Assembly: GCF_029813775.1 (NCBI RefSeq)
Contig: NZ_JARVKW010000050.1
Span: 1 to 50,377, forward strand
Length of the DNA: 50,377 nt
Origin: Streptomyces sp. DH24
Lineage (GTDB): Bacteria > Actinomycetota > Actinomycetes > Streptomycetales > Streptomycetaceae
Direction: 5' to 3'
The translations under genes were made by a program, and so were the position numbers. Shown here one piece after another: positions 1 through 8,565 of this stretch; positions within the stretch are counted from its first letter, which is position 1, and each line of letters opens with the position of its first letter. The notes beneath the pieces are model-generated. The model had not been told where the DNA came from and did no database searches. It saw nothing but the letters and a program-made list of their open reading frames with translations.

Positions 1-1335
1 CGTGCCGCGGACACCGCGAGACCCGGCCCCGCGACCGGGCGGGCGCGCGACCCCCGGTGGCCCGCGTCCGAGGCGACCGACGGCGAACGCGCCCTGCTCG
101 CCGACTACCGGCTCGGCATGCGGGCCGTGCTCGAAGCGCGGCTCGACCAGGCGATCGAGCCGCTGCGGCGCGTCGTCGCCCAGGCCGGGGCCGACGTCCG
201 GCCGCAGGCGCTGCTGAAGTCGGCCGCCGCCGGGCTGCTGCTCGGCGACGTGGCCGCCGCCCGCCGGGCCGGCGCCCGCGCCCTCGCCGCGACACGGAAC
301 CTCGGGCCCGCCGCGTTCGTACCGCAGGCGCTGGAGTACCTCGCCTACGCCGAACTCCGCGCCGGGCGGCACGCCCAGGCACGCGCCCACGCCGAGGAGG
401 GCCTGCGCGCCGCGCAGCGCACGGACCAGCGCAACACCGCCGCGCAGCACCACGCCGTCCTCGCCCTCGCCGCGTCCATCGAGGGGGACACGGCCGCCGT
501 CGTCGAACACGTGTCGGCCGCGCTGACCACGGCGAGACGGCACGGACTGGCGCAGGCGGCCACCCTCGCCGAGTGGGCCGCCGCCCGCGCCGACCTGGGC
601 CGCGGCCGGCCCCTCGACGCCGCCGACCGGCTCGGCCCGCTGGTGCGCCCCGGCCCCCGGCGCGGCCACTTCGCCGTCTGGATGCTCGCCGTGCCCTGCT
701 ACGTCGAGGCCGCGGTGCTCGCCGGCCGGCCCGACGACGCCCGCACGGTCGTCGCGGAGTTCGCTCTGTGGGCCGACTTCGGGGCCGACCCGCACGCCCC
801 CGCCCAACTGGCCCGCTGCCACGCCCTGCTGGCCGGCCCCGACGAGACCGACGCCCTGTACCTGCGGGCCCTCGCCCGGCACGAGGAGGCGGACGGCGAC
901 TTCGAGCGGGCCCGCACCGAACTGCTCTACGGCAAGTGGCTGCGGCGGCGGCGCCGGCTGCGCGAGGCCCGCGACCGGCTCGGCGCCGCACTCGTCGGCT
1001 TCGAGCGCTCCGGCGCCCGCGTGTGGGCCGAGCAGACCCGCGGCGAGCTCCGGGCCAACGGCACCGCCCCGCACGGCACCGGGGCAGGCACCGCGCGAAC
1101 CGCGCCGCACGGCCCCGGAGCCGGCCCGCTCGCCCGCCTCACCCCGCAGCAGATGCGCATCGCGCGCTACGTGGCCGAGGGTGCCACCAACCGGGAGGTG
1201 GCGCTGCGGCTGGCCGTGAGCACCCGCACGGTCGACTACCACCTGCGTAACGTCTTCGCCGCAGTTGGGGTGCGATCCCGCGTCGAACTGGCCCGCCTGG
1301 TCGAGCAGGCCGAAAAGACCGCTGCACAGCCCTAG
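1..1335 (+). CDS. LuxR-family transcriptional regulator, C-terminal part (5' end outside window)
   Basis: The frame is open from base 1 to the TAG at 1333-1335, so the gene starts left of the window. An ATG at 118 exists but the codons before it read as good protein, so I treat the gene as truncated by the edge. The visible 444 residues are an Ala/Arg/Leu-rich helical array of TPR-like character, as in the C-terminal half of large LAL-type (ATPase plus LuxR) regulators. They end in a LuxR helix-turn-helix around bases 1129-1315, with the motifs LTPQQMRIARYVAEGATNRE and STRTVDYHLRNVF. It should bind DNA in the cytoplasm. Whether the missing part carries a Walker-type ATPase cannot be seen. Its target is unknown; the next gene downstream on the same strand is another regulator, 141 bases away. 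Confidence 0.85.
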   Translation, partial: RAADTARPGPATGRARDPRWPASEATDGERALLADYRLGMRAVLEARLDQAIEPLRRVVAQAGADVRPQALLKSAAAGLLLGDVAAARRAGARALAATRNLGPAAFVPQALEYLAYAELRAGRHAQARAHAEEGLRAAQRTDQRNTAAQHHAVLALAASIEGDTAAVVEHVSAALTTARRHGLAQAATLAEWAAARADLGRGRPLDAADRLGPLVRPGPRRGHFAVWMLAVPCYVEAAVLAGRPDDARTVVAEFALWADFGADPHAPAQLARCHALLAGPDETDALYLRALARHEEADGDFERARTELLYGKWLRRRRRLREARDRLGAALVGFERSGARVWAEQTRGELRANGTAPHGTGAGTARTAPHGPGAGPLARLTPQQMRIARYVAEGATNREVALRLAVSTRTVDYHLRNVFAAVGVRSRVELARLVEQAEKTAAQP

Positions 1336-1476
1336 GGACCGACCGGACGGTATGCCATCCTTCGGAGCAGGACGAGTCAGGCGGCAGCCACCGCGCAGGC
1401 GTCCGTGCCCCGGGGCCACGACGGGACGACCGGAGCCGGACGCACCGCGGACAGCCGAACGTGGGGGAGGACCGCG

Positions 1477-2739
1477 ATGCAGCACGCCGTACGGTCACGC
1501 ACAGCGATTCGCCGGGCGCCCGCGCCCGCACCGGGAGCCCGGCCGCGCCGCGTCCGGTCCCTGATCGACGCCGACGCCCTGCGGGTCCTGCACCGGGCCG
1601 CCCGGACCCTGCTGGACGACCTGCCCGACCTCACCGACCGGCTGATCGCCGCGCTCCAGGAACAGGAACCCGCCTACCGCGCCACCATCGAGAGCGACCC
1701 GGTCGGCACCTGGCAGGAGGTGCACCGGTCACTGCGGCACAGCGTCGCCTCGCTGATCGACCCGCGCGACGCCCGGGAGGCGGCCCGCCGCTGCTCCTGG
1801 CAGATCGGCGCCTCCCGCGCCGAGCAGGGCCTCCCGCTGGACGCCCTGCTGCACGCCTTCCGGCTGGGCGGCTCCCTGGTGTGGCAGGGGCTCGTCGAGG
1901 AGACCTCCCGCGCGGCCCCGGAGGAGGTGCGCCTCCTCGTGCACGTGGCCTCCGACGTGTGGAACTTCGTGGACGAGCACTGCGGCCTCGTCGCCGACGC
2001 CTACCGGCAGGTCGAGCGGCAGCTGACCTGGCGGCGCGAGAACCGGGTGCGGCTGCTGGCCGGCGCGCTGCTCGACGGCACCAGCCGCATCTCCGACCTG
2101 CCCGAGGCCGCGCAGGCCCTCGACCTGCCCGAACACGCCCGCTACGTCGTCGTCGCCGTCGCGGGCGGCCACCCCTCGGCGTGCGCCGCCGCCCGCGCCG
2201 CAGCCGTGCCCGACGGCATGCGCGTCCACTGGCACACCGGCGTGGAGGTGGACTACGGCATCGTCCTGGCCGGCGACGGCGAACTGCCGGTTCCGGCGGC
2301 CGAGGCCCCGCCCGGCGCCCGCATCGGCGTCGGCAGCGCCGTCGAGGGCCTGGCCGCCGTGGGGGACGCCCGCCGGTCGGCCGACACCGCGCTCGGCATC
2401 TGCCCCGAGGAGGGCGGCACCGTACGGCTGCCGGAACATCTGGCCGCCGCCCTCGTCGTCTCCTCACCCGCGCTCGGCAAGGCCCTCGTGGCGCGGGTCC
2501 TCGGCCCGCTGCTGCGGCTGGAGCCCGCCGACCGGGACGTCCTGCTGGACACCCTGGCCGCGTGGCTCGCCTGCGACGGCTCCGCCCAGCGCGCCGGCGA
2601 GCGCCTGTACTGCCACCGCAACACCGTCCTCAACCGCCTGCGCCGCTGCGAACAGCTCACGGGCCGCTGCCTGGCCCGACCCGCGGACGTCGTGGAGATC
2701 AGCCTCGCCCTGACGGGCCACCGTCTCCTGCGCGACTGA
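1477..2739 (+). CDS. PucR/CdaR-like helix-turn-helix regulator
   Basis: A 420-residue regulator. The N-terminal third is helical and carries an RsbR-like/PucR N-terminal pattern. The middle resembles the GGDEF-like fold found in CdaR/PucR proteins. The last 70 residues are a PucR C-terminal helix-turn-helix (LLDTLAAWLACDGSAQRAGE followed by CHRNTVLNRLRRCEQLTG). I chose ATG 1477 because GGGGGAGG lies at 1463-1470, correctly spaced; the frame is also open upstream to a GTG/ATG region at 1405, but that has no ribosome site. Members of this family usually act as regulators of nitrogen, purine or amino-acid catabolism, or of secondary metabolism. Its position just ahead of the liv transport operon makes it a candidate local regulator, which is inference only. 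Confidence 0.85.
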   Translation: MQHAVRSRTAIRRAPAPAPGARPRRVRSLIDADALRVLHRAARTLLDDLPDLTDRLIAALQEQEPAYRATIESDPVGTWQEVHRSLRHSVASLIDPRDAREAARRCSWQIGASRAEQGLPLDALLHAFRLGGSLVWQGLVEETSRAAPEEVRLLVHVASDVWNFVDEHCGLVADAYRQVERQLTWRRENRVRLLAGALLDGTSRISDLPEAAQALDLPEHARYVVVAVAGGHPSACAAARAAAVPDGMRVHWHTGVEVDYGIVLAGDGELPVPAAEAPPGARIGVGSAVEGLAAVGDARRSADTALGICPEEGGTVRLPEHLAAALVVSSPALGKALVARVLGPLLRLEPADRDVLLDTLAAWLACDGSAQRAGERLYCHRNTVLNRLRRCEQLTGRCLARPADVVEISLALTGHRLLRD

Positions 2740-2745
2740 CACCGC

Positions 2746-2781
2746 CGTCGCGGGCGCCCTTCCAGGAGAACGCCCGCGACG
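2746..2781 (+). terminator. Hairpin after the PucR-like gene
   Basis: Perfect 11-bp inverted repeat, CGTCGCGGGCG at 2746-2756 and its complement at 2771-2781, with a 14-nt loop, starting 6 bases after the stop codon. There is no T tract, which is usual for Streptomyces terminators. Confidence 0.6.
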
Positions 2782-3336
2782 ACGCCCGCCCCTGGGCCCG
2801 CCTCCGGCCCGCCCCTGGGCCCGTCCCCGACGCCGCTCCCGGCCCGTCCCTCAGCCCGTCCCCGGCCCCGCTCCCGGCCCGCCCCCCGGCTGGGCGCTCC
2901 CGGCTTCGCCGCCGGCGCGTCCGGCCTCGGGGGCGTGCCCCTTCCCTGTACCTGTGCCCGGCCTTCGTGGTGCTGCGTGCCCTGGCCAGGCCGGTCGGCG
3001 TCGGGGCGTCCGGCCGCGGGGGCGTGCCCCTGCGCCTGTGCTCGCCCTCGGGCCGCTCCCCGCCACGCGGCACTGCGCGCCCCGGCCACGCCCTCCCCGG
3101 CCACGCCCGCCGCGTCGGCGCTCCCGCCCCCCGGGCGCCCGTACCCGTACCCCCCACCCCGTTCACCCCGCCCACCACCCCTGGGCACCCGCACAACCTC
3201 CCCCCTCCCCGGTTGTAACGGCGCAGCGTACGAGCCTGAAGACCTGTACCCGTGCCCGGCGCGCGTGCTGTCGTGAGCTCCCCTTCACTTCACCCGAAGA
3301 CCCGTGCCGCGACCGGCACGGTCCCGAGGAGCCGCG
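2782..3336. other. Gene-free C-rich gap with an imperfect direct repeat
   Basis: About 555 bases with no convincing gene. The plus strand is strongly C-rich and built of short recurring CCCGTCCCC and CCCGGCCC words. A roughly 25-bp imperfect direct repeat (GCGTCCGGCC then GGGGGCGTGCCCC) occurs at 2917-2941 and 3006-3031. Open frames on both strands here are low-complexity Gly/Pro/Arg and lack ribosome sites. The liv promoter presumably lies near the right end, but no clear -35/-10 pair is visible. Confidence 0.6.
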
Positions 3337-4119
3337 ATGTCCCACGCACCACCGGACGGGGAACAGGCCCTGCACGTCGAGGGCCTCGACGTGACGTACG
3401 GCCGCGCCCTGTCCGCCCTCCGCTCCGTGTCGCTCACCGTCCCGCACGGCGGCGTCGTCGCACTGCTCGGCGCCAACGGCGCGGGCAAGACGACGCTGCT
3501 GCGGGCGGTGTCGGGCACGCTGCGCCTGCATCGCGGAGCCGTCACCGCCGGGACCATCCGCTACGGCGACACCGCGCTCGACGGCCGCGACCCGGTCGCC
3601 GCCGTCCGCGCCGGGGTCGTCCAGGTCCCCGAGGGCCGCCGGGTGTTCGCCGGCCTCTCCGTGGACGAGAACCTGCGCTCCGGCGGACTCGGCCTCGGCC
3701 GCCGCAGGCCCGAGCTGGTCCGCGAGGCGCGCGACCGCGTGTTCACGCTCTTCCCGAGGCTCGCCGAGCGCACCCACCAGGCGGCCGGACTGCTGTCCGG
3801 CGGCGAGCAGCAGATGCTCGCCATCGGCCGCGCCCTGATGGCCGCCCCGCGCCTGCTGCTCCTCGACGAGCCGTCCCTCGGCCTCGCCCCGCAGATGGTG
3901 CAGCGGATCGCCGGGGTGATCCGCGAGATCAACGACCAGGGCACCGCCGTCCTGCTGGTCGAGCAGAACGCCGGCATGGCGCTGTCGCTCGCACAGCACG
4001 CCTACGTCCTGGAGGTCGGCGAGATCGGCCTGTCCGGACCCGCCGGCGAACTCGCCCGCACCGACGCCGTGCGCCGCCTGTACCTGGGCGAGGCCGCCGA
4101 CGACCAGGGGGCCGCGTGA
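3337..4119 (+). CDS. livF: Branched-chain amino-acid-type ABC transporter ATP-binding protein (LivF)
   Basis: A 260-residue ABC ATPase of the LivF type, one of the two nucleotide-binding subunits of a hydrophobic amino acid or amide importer at the inner face of the membrane. Visible motifs: Walker A LLGANGAGKTTLL, Q-loop region VQVPEGRRVFAGLSVDENL, signature LLSGGEQQMLAIGRAL, Walker B LLLLDEPSLGL, and LLVEQNAG at the H-loop position, where LivF proteins typically carry Gln. The ATG at 3337 follows a GAGGAG ribosome site; an upstream GTG at 3304 lacks one. It is the first gene of a five-gene operon, and its stop overlaps the next start (GTGA). The substrate cannot be read from this subunit. 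Confidence 0.93.
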   Translation: MSHAPPDGEQALHVEGLDVTYGRALSALRSVSLTVPHGGVVALLGANGAGKTTLLRAVSGTLRLHRGAVTAGTIRYGDTALDGRDPVAAVRAGVVQVPEGRRVFAGLSVDENLRSGGLGLGRRRPELVREARDRVFTLFPRLAERTHQAAGLLSGGEQQMLAIGRALMAAPRLLLLDEPSLGLAPQMVQRIAGVIREINDQGTAVLLVEQNAGMALSLAQHAYVLEVGEIGLSGPAGELARTDAVRRLYLGEAADDQGAA

Positions 4120-4916
4120 CCGCCCGTACCACCACACCGCCCCGGCTCGAGGTCCGCGACGTCACCGTCCGGTTCGCCGGACTGACCGCGCTCGACGAGG
4201 TGTCCTTCACCGTCGCCCCCGGCACCGTGCACGCCGTCATCGGACCCAACGGCGCCGGCAAGTCGACCTGCTTCAACGTGCTGTCCGGCCTGTACCGCCC
4301 GGCCGCCGGCACCGTCCGGCTCGGCGACACCGAGCTGACCCGGCTCGCCCCGCACCGAATCGCCGCGCTCGGCGTGGCCCGCACCTTCCAGAACATCGTC
4401 ACCACCGAGGGCACCGTCGCCGACAACCTGATGCTCGGCCGGCACGCCCTGACCCGCGCGGGCTTCGCCGCCAGCGCCCTGCGCCTGCCGCGCGCCGTGC
4501 GCGAACAGCGCGAACACCTCGCCCGCGCCCGCGAGATCGCCGAACTCACCGGTCTGGAACAGCACTTCGACTCCCCGGTCGCACTGCTGTCGTACGGCGA
4601 CCGCAAGCGCGTCGAGTTCGCCCGTGCCCTCTGCCTGGAGCCCAGCGTGCTGCTGCTCGACGAACCCGTGGCCGGCATGAACGGCGCCGAACGCGCCCGC
4701 ACCGCCGAGGTCGTCCGTACCGTCCGCGACCACCTGGGCCTGTCCGTGGTGCTCGTCGAGCACGACATGGGCCTGGTGATGCGCCTGGCCGACGACGTCA
4801 CCGTGCTCGACTTCGGCCGCGTCATCGCCCACGGCACCCCGGACGAGGTCCGCCGCGACCCCGAGGTGCTGCGCGCCTACCTCGGCACGGAGACCCCCCG
4901 GGAGGACGTGGCATGA
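4116..4916 (+). CDS. livG: Branched-chain amino-acid-type ABC transporter ATP-binding protein (LivG)
   Basis: A 266-residue ABC ATPase of LivG type. GTG at 4116 overlaps the livF stop by 4 bases, indicating translational coupling. Motifs: Walker A VIGPNGAGKSTCF, the LivG-specific stretch VARTFQNIVTTEGTVADNLM, signature LLSYGDRKRVEFARAL (LSYG rather than LSGG, normal in LivG), Walker B VLLLDEPVAGM, and H-loop VVLVEHDMGLVM. It pairs with LivF beneath the LivH/LivM channel. The stop at 4914-4916 overlaps the ATG of livH. Confidence 0.93.
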   Translation: MTARTTTPPRLEVRDVTVRFAGLTALDEVSFTVAPGTVHAVIGPNGAGKSTCFNVLSGLYRPAAGTVRLGDTELTRLAPHRIAALGVARTFQNIVTTEGTVADNLMLGRHALTRAGFAASALRLPRAVREQREHLARAREIAELTGLEQHFDSPVALLSYGDRKRVEFARALCLEPSVLLLDEPVAGMNGAERARTAEVVRTVRDHLGLSVVLVEHDMGLVMRLADDVTVLDFGRVIAHGTPDEVRRDPEVLRAYLGTETPREDVA

Positions 4917-5809
4917 CCGGCTTGCTCGACAACGTCCTCAACGGCATCGCCCTCGGCTCCGTCTACGCCCTGGTCGCCCTCGGCTTCGTGGTCATCTTCA
5001 AGGCCTCCGGCGTGATGAACTTCGCGCACGGCTCCCTGCTCCTGCTCGGCGGCTACCTCACCGCCGTCCTCCACGACGACCTCGGCTTCGCCGGGGCGCT
5101 GGCGGTGGGCGTCCTCGTCACCGCGGCCGTCGCGGGCGCCATGGACCGCTTCCTGCTGCAACGCGGCGACCCCGACCCGCGCCACGCGCACGTGCAGACC
5201 ATCGTCACCATCGGCGTCGACATCGTCCTGCTCACCGACCTGGCGCGCCGCATCGGCGGCGACCTGCTGTCCATGGGCGACCCCTGGGGCGACTCGGTGA
5301 GCGGCCTCGGTCCCATCACCGTCGCCGACAGCCGGCTCGCCGCGATCGTGGTGTCCGCCGTCGTCATCGGCGCGGTCTTCGCCCTGTTCCGGTTCACGTC
5401 CTGGGGCCTGTCGCTGCGCGCGGCGGCCGAGGACGTGGAGGCGGCGTCCCTCATGGGCGTGCGCCTGGTCCGGGTGCGCACGCTCGCCTGGTGCCTGGCC
5501 GGAGCGCTCGCCGCGCTGGCCGCCGTGTTCCTCGCCGCGTTCCCGGCACCAGGCCTGGAGCGCACCACCGGCCAGATCGCCCTCAAGGCGTTCCCCGCCG
5601 CGATCCTCGGCGGCATGGCCTCACCCACCGGCGCCCTCGCCGGCAGCATGATCATCGGCCTGACCGAGGCCCTGGTCGCCGGCTACCAGACCGACCTGCA
5701 CGTCCTCGGCGAGGGGTTCGGCGACGTCGCCCCGTACGCGGTGATGATCGTGGTGCTCCTGATCCGGCCCACCGGACTGTTCGGCGCGAGAGGAGCGGCT
5801 CGTGTCTGA
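4913..5809 (+). CDS. livH: Branched-chain amino-acid-type ABC transporter permease (LivH)
   Basis: A 298-residue integral membrane protein with about eight hydrophobic helices. It opens with the LivH hallmark (LDNVLNGIALGSVYALVALG then FKASGVMNFAHGSLLLLG) and has the cytoplasmic coupling region around SLRAAAEDVEAASLMGV. It forms half of the transmembrane channel. ATG 4913 overlaps the livG stop (ATGA), and the 3' end overlaps livM by 8 bases. The chain continues to GLFGARGAARV without truncation. Confidence 0.92.
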   Translation: MTGLLDNVLNGIALGSVYALVALGFVVIFKASGVMNFAHGSLLLLGGYLTAVLHDDLGFAGALAVGVLVTAAVAGAMDRFLLQRGDPDPRHAHVQTIVTIGVDIVLLTDLARRIGGDLLSMGDPWGDSVSGLGPITVADSRLAAIVVSAVVIGAVFALFRFTSWGLSLRAAAEDVEAASLMGVRLVRVRTLAWCLAGALAALAAVFLAAFPAPGLERTTGQIALKAFPAAILGGMASPTGALAGSMIIGLTEALVAGYQTDLHVLGEGFGDVAPYAVMIVVLLIRPTGLFGARGAARV

Positions 5810-6941
5810 GCTCACCGCCCGCCTGCTGCCCGCCCGCCTGCTGCGACCGGCGCTGCCGCTCGTCCTGCTCTGCGCCCTGCCGTTCTACCTCGACGCCTTC
5901 TGGCTGCGCATCGGCCTGTTCTCCATGGCCGCGGCCATCGGCGCCGTCGGCCTCGGCCTGCTCAGCGGCACCGCCGGCCAACTCTCCCTCGGCCACGCCT
6001 TCTTCCTCGCCGTCGGCGCCTACGGCTACGTGTGGCTCGCGGGCGAGCCCGGCCCCGGACTGCCACCGGCGCTCGCGATGGTCCTCGCGGTGCTGCTGGC
6101 CGGTGCCGCAGGCGGACTGTTCAGCCCCGTCGCGGGCCGCGTGCGCGGCATCTACCTCGGCGTCGCCACCCTCGCGCTGGTCTTCATCGGCCACCACGTC
6201 CTGCTCACCGCCGACTCCGTCACCGGCGGCTTCAACGGACGCTCCGTCCCGCCCCTGGAGATCGGCGGGTTCACCTTCGCCTCCGCCGACCCCGAACTGG
6301 TCGTCCTCGGCGTGCCGTTCGGCGCCGAGGAACGGCTGTGGTACCTGGGCCTCGCCCTGCTCGCCCTCACCTGGTTCACCGCGCGCGGACTGCTGCGCGG
6401 CCGGCCCGGACGCGCCCTCGTGGCGCTGCGCGACAGCGAGACCGCCGCGTCCGTGATGGGCGTCAACATCGCCCGCTACCGCTCCGCCGCCTTCGTCGTC
6501 TCCTCCATGTACGCGGGCCTCGCCGGCGTCCTGCTCGCCCTCGCCTTCCGCCGTGTGGTCCCCGACTACTTCGGCCTCGTCCTGTCCGTCGACTACCTCG
6601 CCATGATCGTCATCGGCGGCCTCGGATCCGTCGCCGGAGCCACCGCGGGAGCCGTCTTCGTGACCGCGCTGCCCCTGCTGATGACCCGCTACGCCGACCA
6701 GCTCCCGCTGGTGACCGCACCCGGCTCCGCCGAGGGCACGGTCGGCCCGACCGAGGCGGCCCGCTACCTGTACGGCGCCGCCATCGTCGTGATCCTCCTC
6801 TACGCCCCCGACGGCCTGCACGGCCTTGCCCGGCGCACCCGTGCCCGGCTGCGCCGCCGACGGCCCGCCACCCCGCCCGCCGGGACCCCGTCGTCGTCAC
6901 CCCAACCCTCACCCGCACGAACCAAGGAGCACACCCCGTGA
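5802..6941 (+). CDS. livM: Branched-chain amino-acid-type ABC transporter permease (LivM)
   Basis: A 379-residue multi-spanning permease, the LivM partner of LivH. Family features include GLLSGTAGQLSLGHAFFLAV near residue 50, the coupling loop RALVALRDSETAASVMGVN, and the late conserved stretch MIVIGGLGSVAGATAGA. GTG 5802 lies inside the end of livH. The last 35 residues form an Arg-rich then Pro/Ser/Thr-rich cytoplasmic tail, probably a lineage-specific extension. Its TGA overlaps the GTG of the binding-protein gene. Confidence 0.92.
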   Translation: MSELTARLLPARLLRPALPLVLLCALPFYLDAFWLRIGLFSMAAAIGAVGLGLLSGTAGQLSLGHAFFLAVGAYGYVWLAGEPGPGLPPALAMVLAVLLAGAAGGLFSPVAGRVRGIYLGVATLALVFIGHHVLLTADSVTGGFNGRSVPPLEIGGFTFASADPELVVLGVPFGAEERLWYLGLALLALTWFTARGLLRGRPGRALVALRDSETAASVMGVNIARYRSAAFVVSSMYAGLAGVLLALAFRRVVPDYFGLVLSVDYLAMIVIGGLGSVAGATAGAVFVTALPLLMTRYADQLPLVTAPGSAEGTVGPTEAARYLYGAAIVVILLYAPDGLHGLARRTRARLRRRRPATPPAGTPSSSPQPSPARTKEHTP

Positions 6942-8212
6942 ACACGCACCACAGGCACCGCACCACCAGAGTCATCGCTGCCTCGGCCCTCTCGGCCGTG
7001 CTCCTCGCGGTCACCGGCTGCAGCTCCAAGGCGGGCGGCACCAGCACCGAGGAGGGCGGCGACGGCGTCAAGACCGGCCCCGGCGTCACCGCCAAGACCA
7101 TCAAGCTGGGCGCCCTGACCGACCTGACCGGCCCCTACGCCACCCTCGGCAAGAGCATCGTGCAGGCCCAGCAGATGTGGGCGGAGGAGACCAACGCCAA
7201 GGGCGGCATCTGCGAACGGAAGATCGAGATCGTCGTCAAGGACCACGGCTACGACGTGCAGAAGGCGGTCACCGCCTACGCCGACATCGCCCCGGACGTC
7301 GTCGCCATGCCGCAGGTCATCGGCTCGCCGGTGGTCGCGGCCCTGCTCGACGACATCGAGCGCGACAAGGTGCTCACGTTCCCGCAGGCCTGGGCCGCCT
7401 CCCTGCTCGGCAAGGACCCCGTGCAGGTCCTCGGCACCACCTACGACGTCGACATGATCGGCGCCGTCGACTTCCTCGTCCGCACCAAAGGGCTGAAGAA
7501 GGGCGACACCATAGGCCACGTCTACTTCGAGGGCGACTACGGCACCAACGCCCTGGAGGGTTCCACCTGGGCCGCCGAGCGGGCCGGGCTGAAGATCACC
7601 GGCCAGAAGATCAAGGCGACGGACACCGACCTGTCCGCGCAGGTCTCGGCGCTGCGCAAGGCGGGGGTCAAGGCCGTCCTGATCAGCGCCGGACCCGCCC
7701 AGACCGCCTCCCTGGTCGGCGTGGCCGCCTCCAAGGGCCTGCGCGTCCCGGTCGTCAGCAGCGCGCCGGGCTTCGCCCCGCAGCTGATGAAGACGCCGGC
7801 GGCACCCGCCCTTGAGGCCATGCTGAACGTGGTCAGCGCGGCCCCGGCCGTCAGCTCGGACCTGCCCGGCGTCAAGAGCATGGTCGCCGCCTACCAGAAG
7901 AAGTACCCGGGCTCCCCGGTCGACTCCGGGGTGCTGTCCGGGTACAACGCCGCCCAGCTCCTCGGCCAGGACCTGGAGAAGGCCTGCGAGGACGGCAGCC
8001 TCGCCCGCGAGGACGTGGTCAAGGCCCACCGCGCACAGCGGAACGCCGACACCGGGCTCGGCACCCCGCAGGACTTCTCGGACGTCAACCGCCCCGCCAG
8101 CCTCGCCAGTTACATCCTCAAGCCCGACCCCAAGGCGGTCGGCGGAATCGTGCAGGTGGAGAAGGCCCACGAGGCGCCCGGCGTCGAGGAGTACCTGAAG
8201 TCCGGCGGCTGA
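6938..8212 (+). CDS. livK: Branched-chain amino-acid-type ABC transporter substrate-binding lipoprotein (LivK)
   Basis: A 424-residue secreted substrate-binding protein of the periplasmic-binding-protein type I (Leu/Ile/Val/amide) family. GTG 6938 overlaps the livM stop and is preceded by AAGGAGC. Residues 1-27 form a lipoprotein signal peptide with lipobox VTGC, so Cys28 would be lipidated. The mature protein begins with a Gly/Thr/Glu-rich linker, then IKLGALTDLTGPYATLGKSI, the typical first strand of the family. It is unusual only in being the last rather than first gene of the operon. The substrate (branched-chain amino acid, urea, short amide or aromatic acid) is not evident. Confidence 0.92.
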   Translation: MNTHHRHRTTRVIAASALSAVLLAVTGCSSKAGGTSTEEGGDGVKTGPGVTAKTIKLGALTDLTGPYATLGKSIVQAQQMWAEETNAKGGICERKIEIVVKDHGYDVQKAVTAYADIAPDVVAMPQVIGSPVVAALLDDIERDKVLTFPQAWAASLLGKDPVQVLGTTYDVDMIGAVDFLVRTKGLKKGDTIGHVYFEGDYGTNALEGSTWAAERAGLKITGQKIKATDTDLSAQVSALRKAGVKAVLISAGPAQTASLVGVAASKGLRVPVVSSAPGFAPQLMKTPAAPALEAMLNVVSAAPAVSSDLPGVKSMVAAYQKKYPGSPVDSGVLSGYNAAQLLGQDLEKACEDGSLAREDVVKAHRAQRNADTGLGTPQDFSDVNRPASLASYILKPDPKAVGGIVQVEKAHEAPGVEEYLKSGG

Positions 8213-8328
8213 GCCTCCGCCCTCGGGGTTCACAGGGAGCGCGGACGATTCGGCGCCGCCGGTGCTGAACCCGTTCGCGATCCCCTGTCCGACCACCGGC
8301 CGCCGCACGGCAGGCCCGCTGCGAGCGC

Positions 8329-8360
8329 CCGGCCCGCCGGAATCACCTCCGGCGGGCCGG
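8329..8360 (+). terminator. Strong hairpin ending the liv operon
   Basis: Perfect 13-bp inverted repeat, CCGGCCCGCCGGA at 8329-8341 and its complement at 8348-8360, with loop ATCACC. It lies 117 bases after livK within a 353-base gene-free interval (8213-8565) that otherwise only leads into the next gene. Confidence 0.75.
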
Positions 8361-8565
8361 CGGGCCGGCGTGCCGTCGCCCGGACCGCGGCTGTGCGACG
8401 GCTCGGCAGCGGCGGCGGACCACTCCTGACGGCCGCCCAACCCACGGAACCGGACGCGGGCCGAAGCGTCCTGCGTCCGTGGACTGGTTTCGCTGAAGGG
8501 CTGCTCCCTAGGATGTACTCTCAGTCAGGCCAGCGCAGTTGGCGCGTAGTGATGCTGGGGGAACG

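Noticed and set aside
2253..3194. Minus-strand frame of 313 codons over the PucR gene end and C-rich gap
   Set aside because: Gly/Arg/Ala repeats without a ribosome site or domain; half of it is antisense to the PucR-like gene.
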